Below, in pieces: positions 24,963 to 33,664 of a DNA stretch of 51,234 nt. How positions within the stretch are numbered: position 1 is the stretch's first letter; every line of letters begins with the position of its first letter. The DNA is taken from the NCBI GenBank assembly GCA_010692645.1, contig JAAHGS010000035.1:1-51234 (forward strand), read 5' to 3'. This DNA is from Symploca sp. SIO2E9 (GTDB taxonomy: Bacteria > Cyanobacteriota > Cyanobacteriia > Cyanobacteriales > Coleofasciculaceae). The position numbers were made by a program, and so were the translations under genes. The notes under the pieces are model-generated. The model was not told the origin of the DNA. It did not search any database and saw only the letters and a program-made list of their open reading frames with translations.

Positions 24963-25589
24963 TGGAAGTTTTAGTCAATTTATACTAGAATAACATGCTA
25001 TTGCAATTTTATTAGGACTTAGGTAGGACCTGCTGCATAAACGGGGAATCCTTAGCCATCAATACTTTGAGCTATATTGAAAATTGCTCAAATACCAGAA
25101 AATCTGGTAAAATCCGACAAAATCACACCTTGTTTTGGGGGCAAGTATTAATCCCGGTTATAATTGAGCGAATTATCAATAATGAAAACTCATTATTTTT
25201 TGAGACTTAAATAACTAATTAATCCATCAGTTGTTTTTCGATTACTTATTCAGCAAGCCCTAGGTATGGAGAAGGATAGGGAAGTGTGGCAAGTATAGGA
25301 AGGGGAGAAAGGATTTTATAATTTTCCTAAGGGAACTCCAAGAAATAAATTATCCAATGTACTTGGAAATATGACCATTAGAATCTTCTCCCCCTCTCCC
25401 CATCTCCCCATCTCCCCATCTCCCCATCTCCGCGTCTCCGCGTCTCCCCATCTCCCCATCTCCCCATCTCCGCGTCTCCGCGTCTCCGGAGCGAAGCGAC
25501 TCTCCCCCTCTCCTCAATGGGATATTTTTTTATTTGGAAGTCCCTAATGCTCCCTCCCACCTTCGTCAATTCGGAACCTGAAACTGAAA
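24963..25589. other. Spacer upstream of the caspase gene with a second octamer array
   Basis: Contains the presumed promoter of the caspase gene (25000-25250, AT-rich, with the repeated motif AAATCTGGTAAAATCCGACA near 25100) and the octamer array at 25387-25513. A minus-strand frame at 25378-25593 is open only because the octamers carry no stop codons; I do not count it as a gene. Confidence 0.5.
25387..25513. repeat. Second octamer tandem array (12 units plus a partial copy)
   Basis: Plus-strand units from 25392 to 25487: C A A A A B B A A A B B, same unit types as the array at 23812-23928, preceded by the same TTCTCC. An interruption GGAGCGAAGCGAC (25488-25500) is followed by another C unit and TCTCC. 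Confidence 0.9.
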
Positions 25590-27185
25590 TCAAGCAACCA
25601 CGATATAGTTAGAGTTGACTCTGTTTACCTCCCCCGAATCTGCTAAAGCTTGATAAACCATTGCTGCTACCTCTGCACGAGTGGCATCATTGGTTGGTCT
25701 AAGTCGCTTAAGATTTGGGTAATTAACCACCATCTGCTTTTTAGTAGCCGTCACTACAGCATCTTTGGCATAGTTGGGAATAGCATTACGATCCTCGTAC
25801 AATCCCAAGGCATTGGCATCAGTTGCTGATAAACCTAATCCATTGACAAGTGAAACCGTTACTTGCACACGCTGCACATTATCATTTGGTCGAAAAATGT
25901 TGCCTGGGTAACCAGAAAGAAATTGACCACGATAGGCTTTTTCAATCACCTGCTTCGCCCAAAAATCACTGGCTACATCAGTGAATTTTGGAGCATTGCG
26001 TTTGGCTGGGGGGTTGAAAGCTTTGACTAGCAAGGCAGCATATTGAGCTCTGGTCATCTTATCTTCCGGCTTAAAGGTACCATCAGGAAAACCACTGATC
26101 ATTCCTTTGTCGATCAATCCCTGAATGAAACGCTCTGCCCAGTGACCTTGAATATCACTTAATGTAGGTGTGGTGTCAGGAGTTTTGGCGTCAGGGGTAT
26201 CAGTGTCAGGAGTTTTAGTATCTGGAGTTTTGGCGTCAGGGGTATCAGTGTCAGGAGTTTTGGTGTCAGGGGTACCGGTATCAGGAGTTTTGGTATCTGG
26301 AGTTGGGGTAGAACCACCCTTAATCTCAATTTCACCCTTGACTTTAGAGGCATTTAAGCTATTGCCTACTGACAAAAGCTTGTTTTTAGTGTAATTACCG
26401 ATATCTAACTTACCGTTGTTGTTGAGAATATTTCCTCCTGGATCATCGCTACTACCCAAATCAGGTAAAGCCTTGCCAGTAAGTGAAATTCCCTCTTCAG
26501 AATTATTTTCAATCCGATTTTTGCGAAGCACTGGTTTGGCATCCTGAGAAATTTGGATCCCATAGCGGTTTTCAGAACATTCGTTACCGATAACCTGAGG
26601 AATTGCTTCACCATCAATAACAATGCCAGCACCGCCTTTTTTACAGGTGTTGCCTCGAATCTCTCCTGCACTATTTCGTGTAATCGAGATACCCTGACCA
26701 TTATTCTCTATGAACTGATTATTAAGGATTTTTGGCTTGGAACTACCAGCAGCAAAGATACCCTCGCGATTAGACTTGGTGAAAGTACAGTTAATCACCG
26801 TGGGGTTAGCTGATTCAATCCAGACAGCAGTACCTCGCCTCTCACCATTGGTAACACTCACTCCTCGAAGTTCAGTGTCACTGTTTAGACGAAGAGCCAC
26901 ACTCTGACGGCTTTGGGTAGGGCTGGTGTATTGTCCACTGCCCTCAATTAGGATATCGCTACCTTTATTCCCTTCATTGCCAATAATCTTGACCCCAGAT
27001 GGCACATCTAAGGGGAAGGATTCACCGCTATCAGCATTATAATTACCAGCCGACAGCCGAATCTCAGTATCTGGATCTGATGAAGCTTGCCCAAGGGCAT
27101 GGGCAATAGTTTTGAAAGGAGCAGACTCAGTGCCAGCATTGCTGTCACTGCCAGTTGATGGATTGATGTAAAGAGTTTGAGCCAT
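25590..27185 (-). CDS. Right-handed beta-helix (DUF1565) surface protein with three SLH domains
   Basis: About 531 residues from MAQTLYINPSTGSDSNAGTE, the typical DUF1565 opening; a further-upstream ATG at 27209 adds eight residues. Residues 1-290: pectate-lyase-like beta-helix with NPTVINCTFTKSNREGIFAA, PKILNNQFIENNGQGISITR and similar rungs. Then a 45-residue Thr-Pro-Asp linker made of TPDTKTPD-type repeats (DNA units of 15 bp, 26168-26305). The C-terminus has three SLH modules: SDIQGHWAERFIQGLIDKGM, TDVASDFWAKQVIEKAYRGQ and the third ending at VAAMVYQAL, which in cyanobacteria bind the cell wall or outer-membrane-linked polymer. No N-terminal signal peptide is visible, odd for a surface protein. 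Divergent from the RTX gene. Confidence 0.85.
   Translation of the reverse strand: MAQTLYINPSTGSDSNAGTESAPFKTIAHALGQASSDPDTEIRLSAGNYNADSGESFPLDVPSGVKIIGNEGNKGSDILIEGSGQYTSPTQSRQSVALRLNSDTELRGVSVTNGERRGTAVWIESANPTVINCTFTKSNREGIFAAGSSKPKILNNQFIENNGQGISITRNSAGEIRGNTCKKGGAGIVIDGEAIPQVIGNECSENRYGIQISQDAKPVLRKNRIENNSEEGISLTGKALPDLGSSDDPGGNILNNNGKLDIGNYTKNKLLSVGNSLNASKVKGEIEIKGGSTPTPDTKTPDTGTPDTKTPDTDTPDAKTPDTKTPDTDTPDAKTPDTTPTLSDIQGHWAERFIQGLIDKGMISGFPDGTFKPEDKMTRAQYAALLVKAFNPPAKRNAPKFTDVASDFWAKQVIEKAYRGQFLSGYPGNIFRPNDNVQRVQVTVSLVNGLGLSATDANALGLYEDRNAIPNYAKDAVVTATKKQMVVNYPNLKRLRPTNDATRAEVAAMVYQALADSGEVNRVNSNYIVVA
26168..26305 (-). repeat. 15-bp minisatellite coding Thr-Pro-Asp linker
   Basis: Tandem GTCAGGAGTTTTGGC / GTCAGGGGTATCAGT-type units, each five codons, together coding TPDTK/TPDTD/TPDAK repeats. 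In frame, so copy-number changes would only change linker length. Confidence 0.8.
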
Positions 27186-27516
27186 AATTATACCTTGCCC
27201 CCAAGGCAATAAAACTAAAGTTTTTCCACCTTTAAACCTTCGGTGTTCACTGGGTATTGGTCAATAACAACAAAATATTAGTACATTTCGGCGTTGACGA
27301 GCATTCTCTACAAGAGGGAAAGAAGCAGTTTTCTTCTTTACAGAATTTTTACAAAAGTGTCGACTAATACAAAGATTGAGTAAATAATGCTCTGAGGCAG
27401 ATAAAAATCTTTCATCGAACCGACTAATTAATATAGCATTTAATTTCTGCAAATCGGCGAAGACTTTCTTACTCGCTACAGCATTATTGACTTAGGTACA
27501 GGGAGCAACACTGAAG
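27186..27516. promoter_or_regulatory. Divergent promoter region between SLH and RTX genes
   Basis: About 330 bp separating two outward-facing surface-protein genes. No recognisable operator. A 63-codon minus-strand frame (27261-27452) has no coding character and is not counted. Confidence 0.4.
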
Positions 27517-29175
27517 ATGGGTTCAAATATTTTGATTGAAGCCGAGGAGATGAATCTGACTAACTACCTGGTGGAGTCAGGCGCAAATATAGCTTCAGGA
27601 AATGAGTTTATTGGTCTTTTGAATGCTGGCAGCTTGCAAGGAGAAGCTACGACCCAGTTCACTGGAGCCACAGGAATCTATAATGTGGTAGTCGGCTACT
27701 TTGACGAAAACGATGGCGAGTCTTCGCTGTCTTTGAGTTTTGGGGAAAATAACTATAGCTGGAGTCTTGACCAAAACCTTGGTGAGAGCGGCGTCAGTAG
27801 CAATAATTTGGTGCAGCGTACTATTGCCACAGGTTTGCAGGTCAATTCTGGAGAGACAATCACACTCACTGGCATTGTCAATCACAACGAATTTGCCAGA
27901 GTAGATTATATCAAATTCATTGAGGCAGAGGATTTCACAATTGAAGGTACTGGAGCTGCCGAAAATTTAACTGGGAACGAACTAGACAATATTATTGATG
28001 GTTTCGGGGGTGACGACAACCTTAACGGTGATGCAGGTGATGATATCCTGATTTCTGGTGCAGGCAACAAAATCCTTAATGGCGGTGCAGGAATTGATAC
28101 AGTTAATTATGCTCAGGTAACTGGCGGCATTGTTGCAAACTTAGGTACTGGTATTGTTACTGGCAAGTCAAGGCAATCTTCAGGCGCTCCCATCAGGATT
28201 ATGCCACTGGGCGATTCTAATACTCGTGGTTTTGGTTCGGATATCTCCGGTTATCGCGACGATTTGTCAAATTTCCTAGTTGCTGATGGTTTAAAAGTAG
28301 ATTTTGTTGGTTCTCAGTCTACTGGTTCCAACCAATTCGACGACAACCACGAAGGACATGGTGGGTGGACAATTAATGAGATTGCTGGTTCAGTTAATGG
28401 CTGGCTGGACACTTACAATCCCGAGATTATTTTACTGATGCTCGGAACTAATGACACCTACAATAGTAATGCCAATCAAATGGCTAATCGGCTCAGTCAA
28501 CTAATTGACCAAATTACCAGCGAATCACCGAATGCACAGCTATTAGTAGGCTCGGTTATACCAAACACCAATAGTCAACGCAAACAGCAGATAACCGAGG
28601 ATTTCAATTCTAAAATACCGGGAATTGTCAATAATAAAGCCGCTCAAGGGCAACAAGTGACTTTTGTTGATGTTGGTGCAGTTTTGAATGCCAATGACCT
28701 CTTACCAGATGGAGTTCACGCCACTCCCCAGGGTTATCACAAGATTGCTAAGGTTTGGGAAGAAGCGATTCTCAACACGAACTTATCCCAAAATGCCCTC
28801 AATGGTATTACTGAACAAGACACTCTCTACGAGATTGAAAACATAACCGGTTCAAGCTACAACGATGTTCTGATTGGTAATGCGGGTGCTAATGTCTTAG
28901 ACGGTGGTGAAGGTAATGATTTATTGACTGGTAATGGTGGCGAAGATGTTTTTGTCTTAGCAGCAACAGAAGGGACTGATACCATTACTGACTTTGTAGT
29001 TGGTGAAGATTTGTTGGGACTATCTGGAGGTTTGAGCTTTGAGCAGCTAACAATCACTCAAGGCACTGGTAACAACGCCAATAATACTTTGATCTTTGCC
29101 GATGGTGAGCAATTAGCAGTACTAAATGGGGTAACAAACAATCTAATTACTCCTGAAATTTTTACCTTGGTCTAA
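27517..29175 (+). CDS. RTX-repeat exoprotein with an SGNH/GDSL esterase domain, type I secretion substrate
   Basis: 552 residues. Residues 1-140: a carbohydrate-binding-like beta-sandwich (ILIEAEEMNLTNYLVESGAN, FARVDYIKFIEA). Residues 145-190: RTX calcium-binding nonapeptides (DDNLNGDAGDD, LNGGAGIDT). Residues 228-430: SGNH hydrolase with block I IMPLGDSNTRG (nucleophile Ser), block II region GHGGWTINEI, block III LMLGTNDT and block V LPDGVHATPQGYHKIA (Asp/His). A second RTX set follows (DVLIGNAGANVLDGGEGND) and the C-terminal TDFVVGEDLLGL-type segment used by ABC-dependent secretion. No N-terminal signal, as expected for type I export. Probably deacylates an extracellular polysaccharide. The esterase sits between two RTX blocks. 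Confidence 0.9.
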   Translation: MGSNILIEAEEMNLTNYLVESGANIASGNEFIGLLNAGSLQGEATTQFTGATGIYNVVVGYFDENDGESSLSLSFGENNYSWSLDQNLGESGVSSNNLVQRTIATGLQVNSGETITLTGIVNHNEFARVDYIKFIEAEDFTIEGTGAAENLTGNELDNIIDGFGGDDNLNGDAGDDILISGAGNKILNGGAGIDTVNYAQVTGGIVANLGTGIVTGKSRQSSGAPIRIMPLGDSNTRGFGSDISGYRDDLSNFLVADGLKVDFVGSQSTGSNQFDDNHEGHGGWTINEIAGSVNGWLDTYNPEIILLMLGTNDTYNSNANQMANRLSQLIDQITSESPNAQLLVGSVIPNTNSQRKQQITEDFNSKIPGIVNNKAAQGQQVTFVDVGAVLNANDLLPDGVHATPQGYHKIAKVWEEAILNTNLSQNALNGITEQDTLYEIENITGSSYNDVLIGNAGANVLDGGEGNDLLTGNGGEDVFVLAATEGTDTITDFVVGEDLLGLSGGLSFEQLTITQGTGNNANNTLIFADGEQLAVLNGVTNNLITPEIFTLV

Positions 29176-29222
29176 TCCAAGGATGAGGCTCAAAAGGCAA
29201 TTCCTCATCCTTGCAAGTTCCT

Positions 29223-30701
29223 TTAAGCCTCGCCTAATACCCAGTTAACCAAGGTGCGAACAGGAAAACCGGTGGCACCAGCATTATTAACGCCATTGTC
29301 CTTATCTGTCCAGACTGGACCAGCGATATCTAAATGTACCCAGGGAGTCTCTTTAACAAACTGCTTCAAGAACAAAGTTGCAGTAATTGCACCTCCTGGG
29401 CGTGGTCCGGCATTTTTCATATCAGCAATTGGCGACTTCATGCCCTCGAAGTATTTCTCTTCTATGGGCATTTGCCATAATTTTTCGCCAGCAGCCTCAG
29501 CAGCAGTCTTGAATTGGGAAATTAAGCTTTCATCTGCTGACCACATACCACCAATATCATTACCTAAAGCAGTAACACAGGCACCAGTCAGGGTTGCCAA
29601 ATCAACAATCGCATCTACTTCCAACTTTTCAGCAAACACTAGCGCATCTGCCAATGTTAGCCTTCCTTCTGCATCAGTATTGTTGACTTCAATCGTCTTG
29701 CCATTTGAAGCTTTGAGGATGTCTCCTGGATGCATGGCATGACCACTGATCATGTTCTCTGTCGCTGCACTGATAAAGTGTACCTCAACATTAGGCTGTA
29801 ACTGAGCAATTGCTTTAGCAGCGCCTAAGGTGGCTGCAGCACCACCCATATCCATCTTCATCGTCTCAATGCCACTACCAGCGCCTTTGATATTTAAGCC
29901 ACCAGAGTCGAAAGTCAGGCCTTTACCAACAATTGCTAATTTTCTGCTGGGGGTGCCCTCTGGTTTATAAGTCAGATGGATAAACTTGGGGGGCAAATCT
30001 GAGGCTTTAGCAACTCCTAAGAAGGCTCCCATACCTAGATTGTCACATTGTTCCTGCTCTAAAACTTCTAGGGAAAGACTGTATTGAGAAGCTATTTCCT
30101 CTGCTGTCTCGGCGAGAGTGATTGGTGTCACAGCATTTGCTGGTGCTGCCACTAACTCCCGCGCCAAAATCACACCATCACAGATTTGCTCGGCTTTATT
30201 AATAGCTGCTTCCTGACCTAAGAAGCCGAGTAAGTCAACTTGTTCTAGTTTAGCTCCTTTATCTTCTGGGTCAGACTTAAAGCGATTATCAATGTGCAAC
30301 GTTAATAAAATGCCTTCTGTAATTACTTGCACTGTTGCTGCTGGTTGATCATTGAATTGGGGCAGACTAATTCCAAGAGTTTTAACTTTTTGCTGTTTGG
30401 CAGTTCTTGTGACCGCTGCTGCAGCGAGACGCAAACTATCTAAACTCAGATTATCTTGTTTACCCAGCCCTACCAAGATAATTTTGCGGATTGGACTACC
30501 AGAACCGACGCGCACTACCACTGTGGTGTTAGGGCTGCCCTTAAACTCTGTTTCTTCAATTAGTTCCTTGATGATGCCGACAAGTTTTTCATCTAGCTTA
30601 GCTAAATCCCCCTGAAGTTCTAAGGCCTCTTCAAAAATTCCTATTGCCAGGGCATCACCAGTCCAGTCTAAAAGCGCTGTATCAGTTGTTCTAATTTCCA
30701 T
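29223..30701 (-). CDS. pepA: Leucyl aminopeptidase (M17)
   Basis: Cytosolic hexameric di-metal aminopeptidase of peptide turnover. 492 residues, normal length. N-terminal macro-like domain, then the catalytic domain with [20 protein letters not shown] (Lys and Asp metal/substrate ligands), [20 protein letters not shown]-type helix, the signature NTDAEGRL and the [14 protein letters not shown] strand. All active-site residues visible. Intergenic distance of 47 bp from the RTX stop, converging. Its promoter faces the MATE gene. Confidence 0.95.
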   Translation of the reverse strand: MEIRTTDTALLDWTGDALAIGIFEEALELQGDLAKLDEKLVGIIKELIEETEFKGSPNTTVVVRVGSGSPIRKIILVGLGKQDNLSLDSLRLAAAAVTRTAKQQKVKTLGISLPQFNDQPAATVQVITEGILLTLHIDNRFKSDPEDKGAKLEQVDLLGFLGQEAAINKAEQICDGVILARELVAAPANAVTPITLAETAEEIASQYSLSLEVLEQEQCDNLGMGAFLGVAKASDLPPKFIHLTYKPEGTPSRKLAIVGKGLTFDSGGLNIKGAGSGIETMKMDMGGAAATLGAAKAIAQLQPNVEVHFISAATENMISGHAMHPGDILKASNGKTIEVNNTDAEGRLTLADALVFAEKLEVDAIVDLATLTGACVTALGNDIGGMWSADESLISQFKTAAEAAGEKLWQMPIEEKYFEGMKSPIADMKNAGPRPGGAITATLFLKQFVKETPWVHLDIAGPVWTDKDNGVNNAGATGFPVRTLVNWVLGEA

Positions 30702-30863
30702 CCTTAAACTTTAACCACTCTAAGAAGTTTGCTAGTTACTACTCTAATCGGCTCTGAGCTTGAACACAGAAGAGTCCAAAAATTCGGCAGGTAAGGTAAA
30801 GTTTTGTTAAGGTCTCCACTCAGAACTGATTCAATAGCTCACCTAGCCTCGCTGGAAAAATTT

Positions 30864-32285
30864 ATGAAACAGAAATTAACTGAAGGTAAAGTTGGACTTC
30901 AACTCATCCGGCTTACACTGCCAATGGTGTGGGGAGTATTTGCAGTCATCGCCTTCAATCTCGCTGACACCTACTTCGTGGCTCACCTGGGAACCAACGA
31001 GCTAGCTGCGATGAGCTTCACCTTCCCGATCGTGATGATACTTGGTAGCATCTCAATGGGATTGGGAACAGGGGCCTCTTCTGTCATTGCCCGAGCAATT
31101 GGAGAGGGGGATCGTGACAAGGTGCAGCGATTAACCACTAGCAGCCTCACCCTGTCACTCCTAGTAGTTGGCATCTTCGTTCTAATTGGACTGGCAACCA
31201 TTGAGCCCTTATTTAAAGCTATGGGTGCTGGCCTTGAGGTGCTGCCCCTAATTCGAGACTACATGACCATCTGGTACCTAGGGACTATTTGTCTTGTTGT
31301 TCCGATGGTAGGCAACAGTGCTATCCGGGCCTCTGGTAACACCGTAGTACCCAGCCTAATCATGACCATTGCGGCTGCTGTCAATATTACTCTAGACCCC
31401 TTATTAATTTTTGGCTGGGGACACATACCACCTTTAGGGCTACAGGGAGCAGCTCTGGCTACAGTCATTTCACGAGCCACCACTCTCGTCGCTTCCTTAA
31501 TCTTCCTTCATTTTCGAGAGCGGATGATTCTGTGGAATCTACCCAAATTGAAGACTGTCTGGGGATGTTGGAAAACCATCCTGCACGTGGGCTTACCTGC
31601 AGCTGGTACTAATATGATCACTCCAATTTCAATCGGATTTATTACCAGTCTGATGGCTTCCTATGGTTCAGAGGCAGTAGCTGGCTTTGGCATTGCTTCG
31701 CGAGTGGAATCCTTTGCCTTGATTACTGTGATGGCTTTATCTGCCAGCATTGCTCCGTTTGTCGGTCAAAACTGGGGGGCAAAAAAGTATGGTCGAGTCA
31801 ATCAGGCGCTGCACAAAAGTTTTCTATTTTGCTTAGTCTGGGGCATTTTAATGACACTCATTCTGAGTCTAACTGGGTCTGAGCTTGCCTACCTATTTAA
31901 CAGTAATCCTGAGGTAGTAGCAATCACAACTAACTATCTAATCATCGTGCCAATTAGCTATGCTGCTTCAGGTATTATTATGATTTCAAGTTCCACCTTC
32001 AATGCTCTAGGAAAACCCCTGCCGTCTGTGGTGATGACACTTACCAGGATGCTCTTTCTCTACGTACCTATGGCCTATTTGGGAAGCTGGTTGTTTAAGG
32101 TTAATGGTGTCTTTGCTGCTGCTAGCTTTTCTACTCTTGCTGTTGGTATTGGGGCTTTCATCTGGAATCGCCGCGCTTGTAGTGCAAAAGCAGCAATCAA
32201 ATCGGAACAACTATCGCTTTCTCAACAAAATCTAGGGAACTCTACCGCAGAGAAAGTACTTCTAGGTAAAGGGACAAATCTCTAA
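30864..32285 (+). CDS. MATE-family multidrug/toxin efflux transporter
   Basis: About 473 residues from MKQKLTEGKVGLQLIRLTLP; the frame is open upstream to 30804 but that part is not typical. Twelve membrane segments in two homologous halves; first-half pattern PMVWGVFAVIAFNLADTYFV and LGTNELAAMSFTFPIVMILG, second half with HVGLPAAGTNMITPISIGFI, both typical of MATE proteins of the NorM/DinF-like type. Uses an Na+ or H+ gradient to expel organic cations; substrate unknown. Divergent from pepA with 160 bp in between. Hydrophilic tail after residue 440. Confidence 0.9.
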   Translation: MKQKLTEGKVGLQLIRLTLPMVWGVFAVIAFNLADTYFVAHLGTNELAAMSFTFPIVMILGSISMGLGTGASSVIARAIGEGDRDKVQRLTTSSLTLSLLVVGIFVLIGLATIEPLFKAMGAGLEVLPLIRDYMTIWYLGTICLVVPMVGNSAIRASGNTVVPSLIMTIAAAVNITLDPLLIFGWGHIPPLGLQGAALATVISRATTLVASLIFLHFRERMILWNLPKLKTVWGCWKTILHVGLPAAGTNMITPISIGFITSLMASYGSEAVAGFGIASRVESFALITVMALSASIAPFVGQNWGAKKYGRVNQALHKSFLFCLVWGILMTLILSLTGSELAYLFNSNPEVVAITTNYLIIVPISYAASGIIMISSSTFNALGKPLPSVVMTLTRMLFLYVPMAYLGSWLFKVNGVFAAASFSTLAVGIGAFIWNRRACSAKAAIKSEQLSLSQQNLGNSTAEKVLLGKGTNL

Positions 32286-32464
32286 ATGACTAGACTTCTT
32301 GCAGAAGTAAGGGAATAGGCAATAGAGACAAGACCGGGGGGTCTATTTTCCTTGGTATCAGTTATGGCTAATCCTATAACCTCTGAGAGATAATCCCCTT
32401 GTCTGTCAGGTGTAGCTAGCTCGCTTCCCTAACAAACCGGGGAGTAATTCAACTGTGGACTGAC
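32286..32464. repeat. Short interspersed repeat (TAGACTTCTTGCAGAAGT end)
   Basis: TAGACTTCTTGCAGAAGT at 32289-32306 and GTCTA at about 32340 mark a 55-bp element related to 45201-45287. The end itself is a palindrome, ACTTCT-TGC-AGAAGT. Confidence 0.5.
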
Positions 32465-32923
32465 TCAATCGGCGTGGCTTTCAAGCTGTTTTTTCTGTAA
32501 ATTCAGTAGTTCTTGGGGAGAGGCTAATAACTTAATCGTCGCACTCATAATTTCCTGTTCTCGGCTAAGGACAAATATCCAGGAAATATTAACTCCGAAC
32601 AAGGGAGTTTGTACTTTGCCTGTGACCAGAATTTGAGTTTGCTTATTTTCTAAGATTCGACTAATTCCCTCTCTAGGAGATAGGTGCATCCCTTTAGCTT
32701 CTGCTTTCAGGTAAGTTGCAATTGTCTCTTTTCCTACTATTGCATCTTCAAATGGCGGATACATCGCACCAGTTTCAGCAAATAAAGCTGCTGTTATCTC
32801 ATACTCACCAGCATTCATACTTTCAAAGTAACGTAGCACTACTGGCTCTGTAATTCCTTCTATAGTCAAATTGGTGCTATGAGTAGACTGGGAAATTGTA
32901 GTTAGTTTACTGGTAATTTTCAT
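32465..32923 (-). CDS. C-terminal domain homologue of the Orange Carotenoid Protein (CTDH, NTF2-like)
   Basis: 152 residues of NTF2 fold. LTIEGITEPVVLRYFESMNA GEYE, FEDAIVGKETIATYLKAEAK and TGKVQTPLFGVNISWIFVL, ending SATIKLLASPQELLNLQKK, match OCP C-terminal domains. Tyr32 and Trp115 correspond to the OCP residues that hydrogen-bond the keto group of the carotenoid. CTDHs bind ketocarotenoids as dimers, quench singlet oxygen and hand carotenoid to helical carotenoid proteins. The HCP gene lies 234 bp upstream on the same strand, with a terminator between, so they are probably separately expressed partners. Confidence 0.9.
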   Translation of the reverse strand: MKITSKLTTISQSTHSTNLTIEGITEPVVLRYFESMNAGEYEITAALFAETGAMYPPFEDAIVGKETIATYLKAEAKGMHLSPREGISRILENKQTQILVTGKVQTPLFGVNISWIFVLSREQEIMSATIKLLASPQELLNLQKKQLESHAD

Positions 32924-33060
32924 CTGATTTCCTACAAATCACAAAATTATCATTAACAAGAATGTATACAGAATTAATTACACTCAGAATCTAACTGAAG
33001 CCCATACTATATAAGCTTTTGCTTCAGCTTTGGTGTGTAAATAATTTTGTGTGACTACTT

Positions 33061-33085
33061 AAAAAGGCAGGTTTGGGCCTGCCTT
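33061..33085 (-). terminator. Intrinsic terminator after the HCP gene
   Basis: AAGGCAGG / CCTGCCTT, 8-bp stem with a 6-base loop, followed on the minus strand by a short U run (33065-33061). Located between HCP and CTDH genes. Confidence 0.7.
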
Positions 33086-33157
33086 ACTCAGTGGAGCATG
33101 CAGAACTTGATCTGAATATCAAGCTATAAATCTCAAGTTCTGTTATCTAAATTGTGC

Positions 33158-33664
33158 TTAGTTAAAGGGATCAATACCCATGTTGGCAACAGCTCTGCGC
33201 ATAACGGTAATTTGTTGACCGAATTCCAACTGAGTTAGATTAGCTAATGCTTGCGAAGCTTGGCGGCTCATTTTATAGCCAGCTGGTACTGGTATTACCG
33301 AGCCTTCCTTCATCATTTCCGCCAACTGGTACCAGAATGCTAGCTTGGTGTTAACGCTCAAAACTCCGTAAGAGCGGCTGATGGGGCTATTAACTTTATT
33401 GACTAAGTCGCGCATTGTCTGGAACTGTTCTTGATGAGGCATTTGCTTGATTTGATTTAGCAAACCTTCAGCAAATTGTAAACGTGCCGCCCCTGGAGCC
33501 GCTGGTGTGATCGAGCGACCAATTTCAGTATAAGCAAACCAGAGTAGGGCCAACTGATCATCAACGCTGAGGCGTTTGATTTGCGCCGTTGTGGCGGTTA
33601 CAACATCACCACTCAGTTGGGTATTGGAGGAAAAGCTCAAAGCAGAATCTAAGGTGTAAGTCAT
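33158..33664 (-). CDS. Helical carotenoid protein (HCP), OCP N-terminal-domain homologue
   Basis: 168 residues, the all-helical carotenoid-binding fold. Signature LALLWFAYTEIGRSITPAAP GAARLQF (Trp42, Tyr45), QIKQMPHQEQFQTMRDLVNK and LAFWYQLAEMMKEGSVIPVP (Trp111), matching the residues of OCP that line the carotenoid. HCPs take up carotenoid from CTDH and act as singlet-oxygen quenchers, some also as phycobilisome quenchers. C-terminal linker to a CTD is absent (ends MGIDPFN), so it is a stand-alone HCP, and its likely partner is next door. Which HCP clade cannot be judged by eye. Confidence 0.9.
   Translation of the reverse strand: MTYTLDSALSFSSNTQLSGDVVTATTAQIKRLSVDDQLALLWFAYTEIGRSITPAAPGAARLQFAEGLLNQIKQMPHQEQFQTMRDLVNKVNSPISRSYGVLSVNTKLAFWYQLAEMMKEGSVIPVPAGYKMSRQASQALANLTQLEFGQQITVMRRAVANMGIDPFN

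Noticed and set aside
23812-25513. Tandem octamers considered as CRISPR
   Set aside because: Units are 8 bp with no spacers, and no cas gene is nearby.
25378-25593. 71-codon minus-strand frame containing Arg/Gly-rich repeat
   Set aside because: Open only because the octamers lack stops; flanking codons have no coding character.
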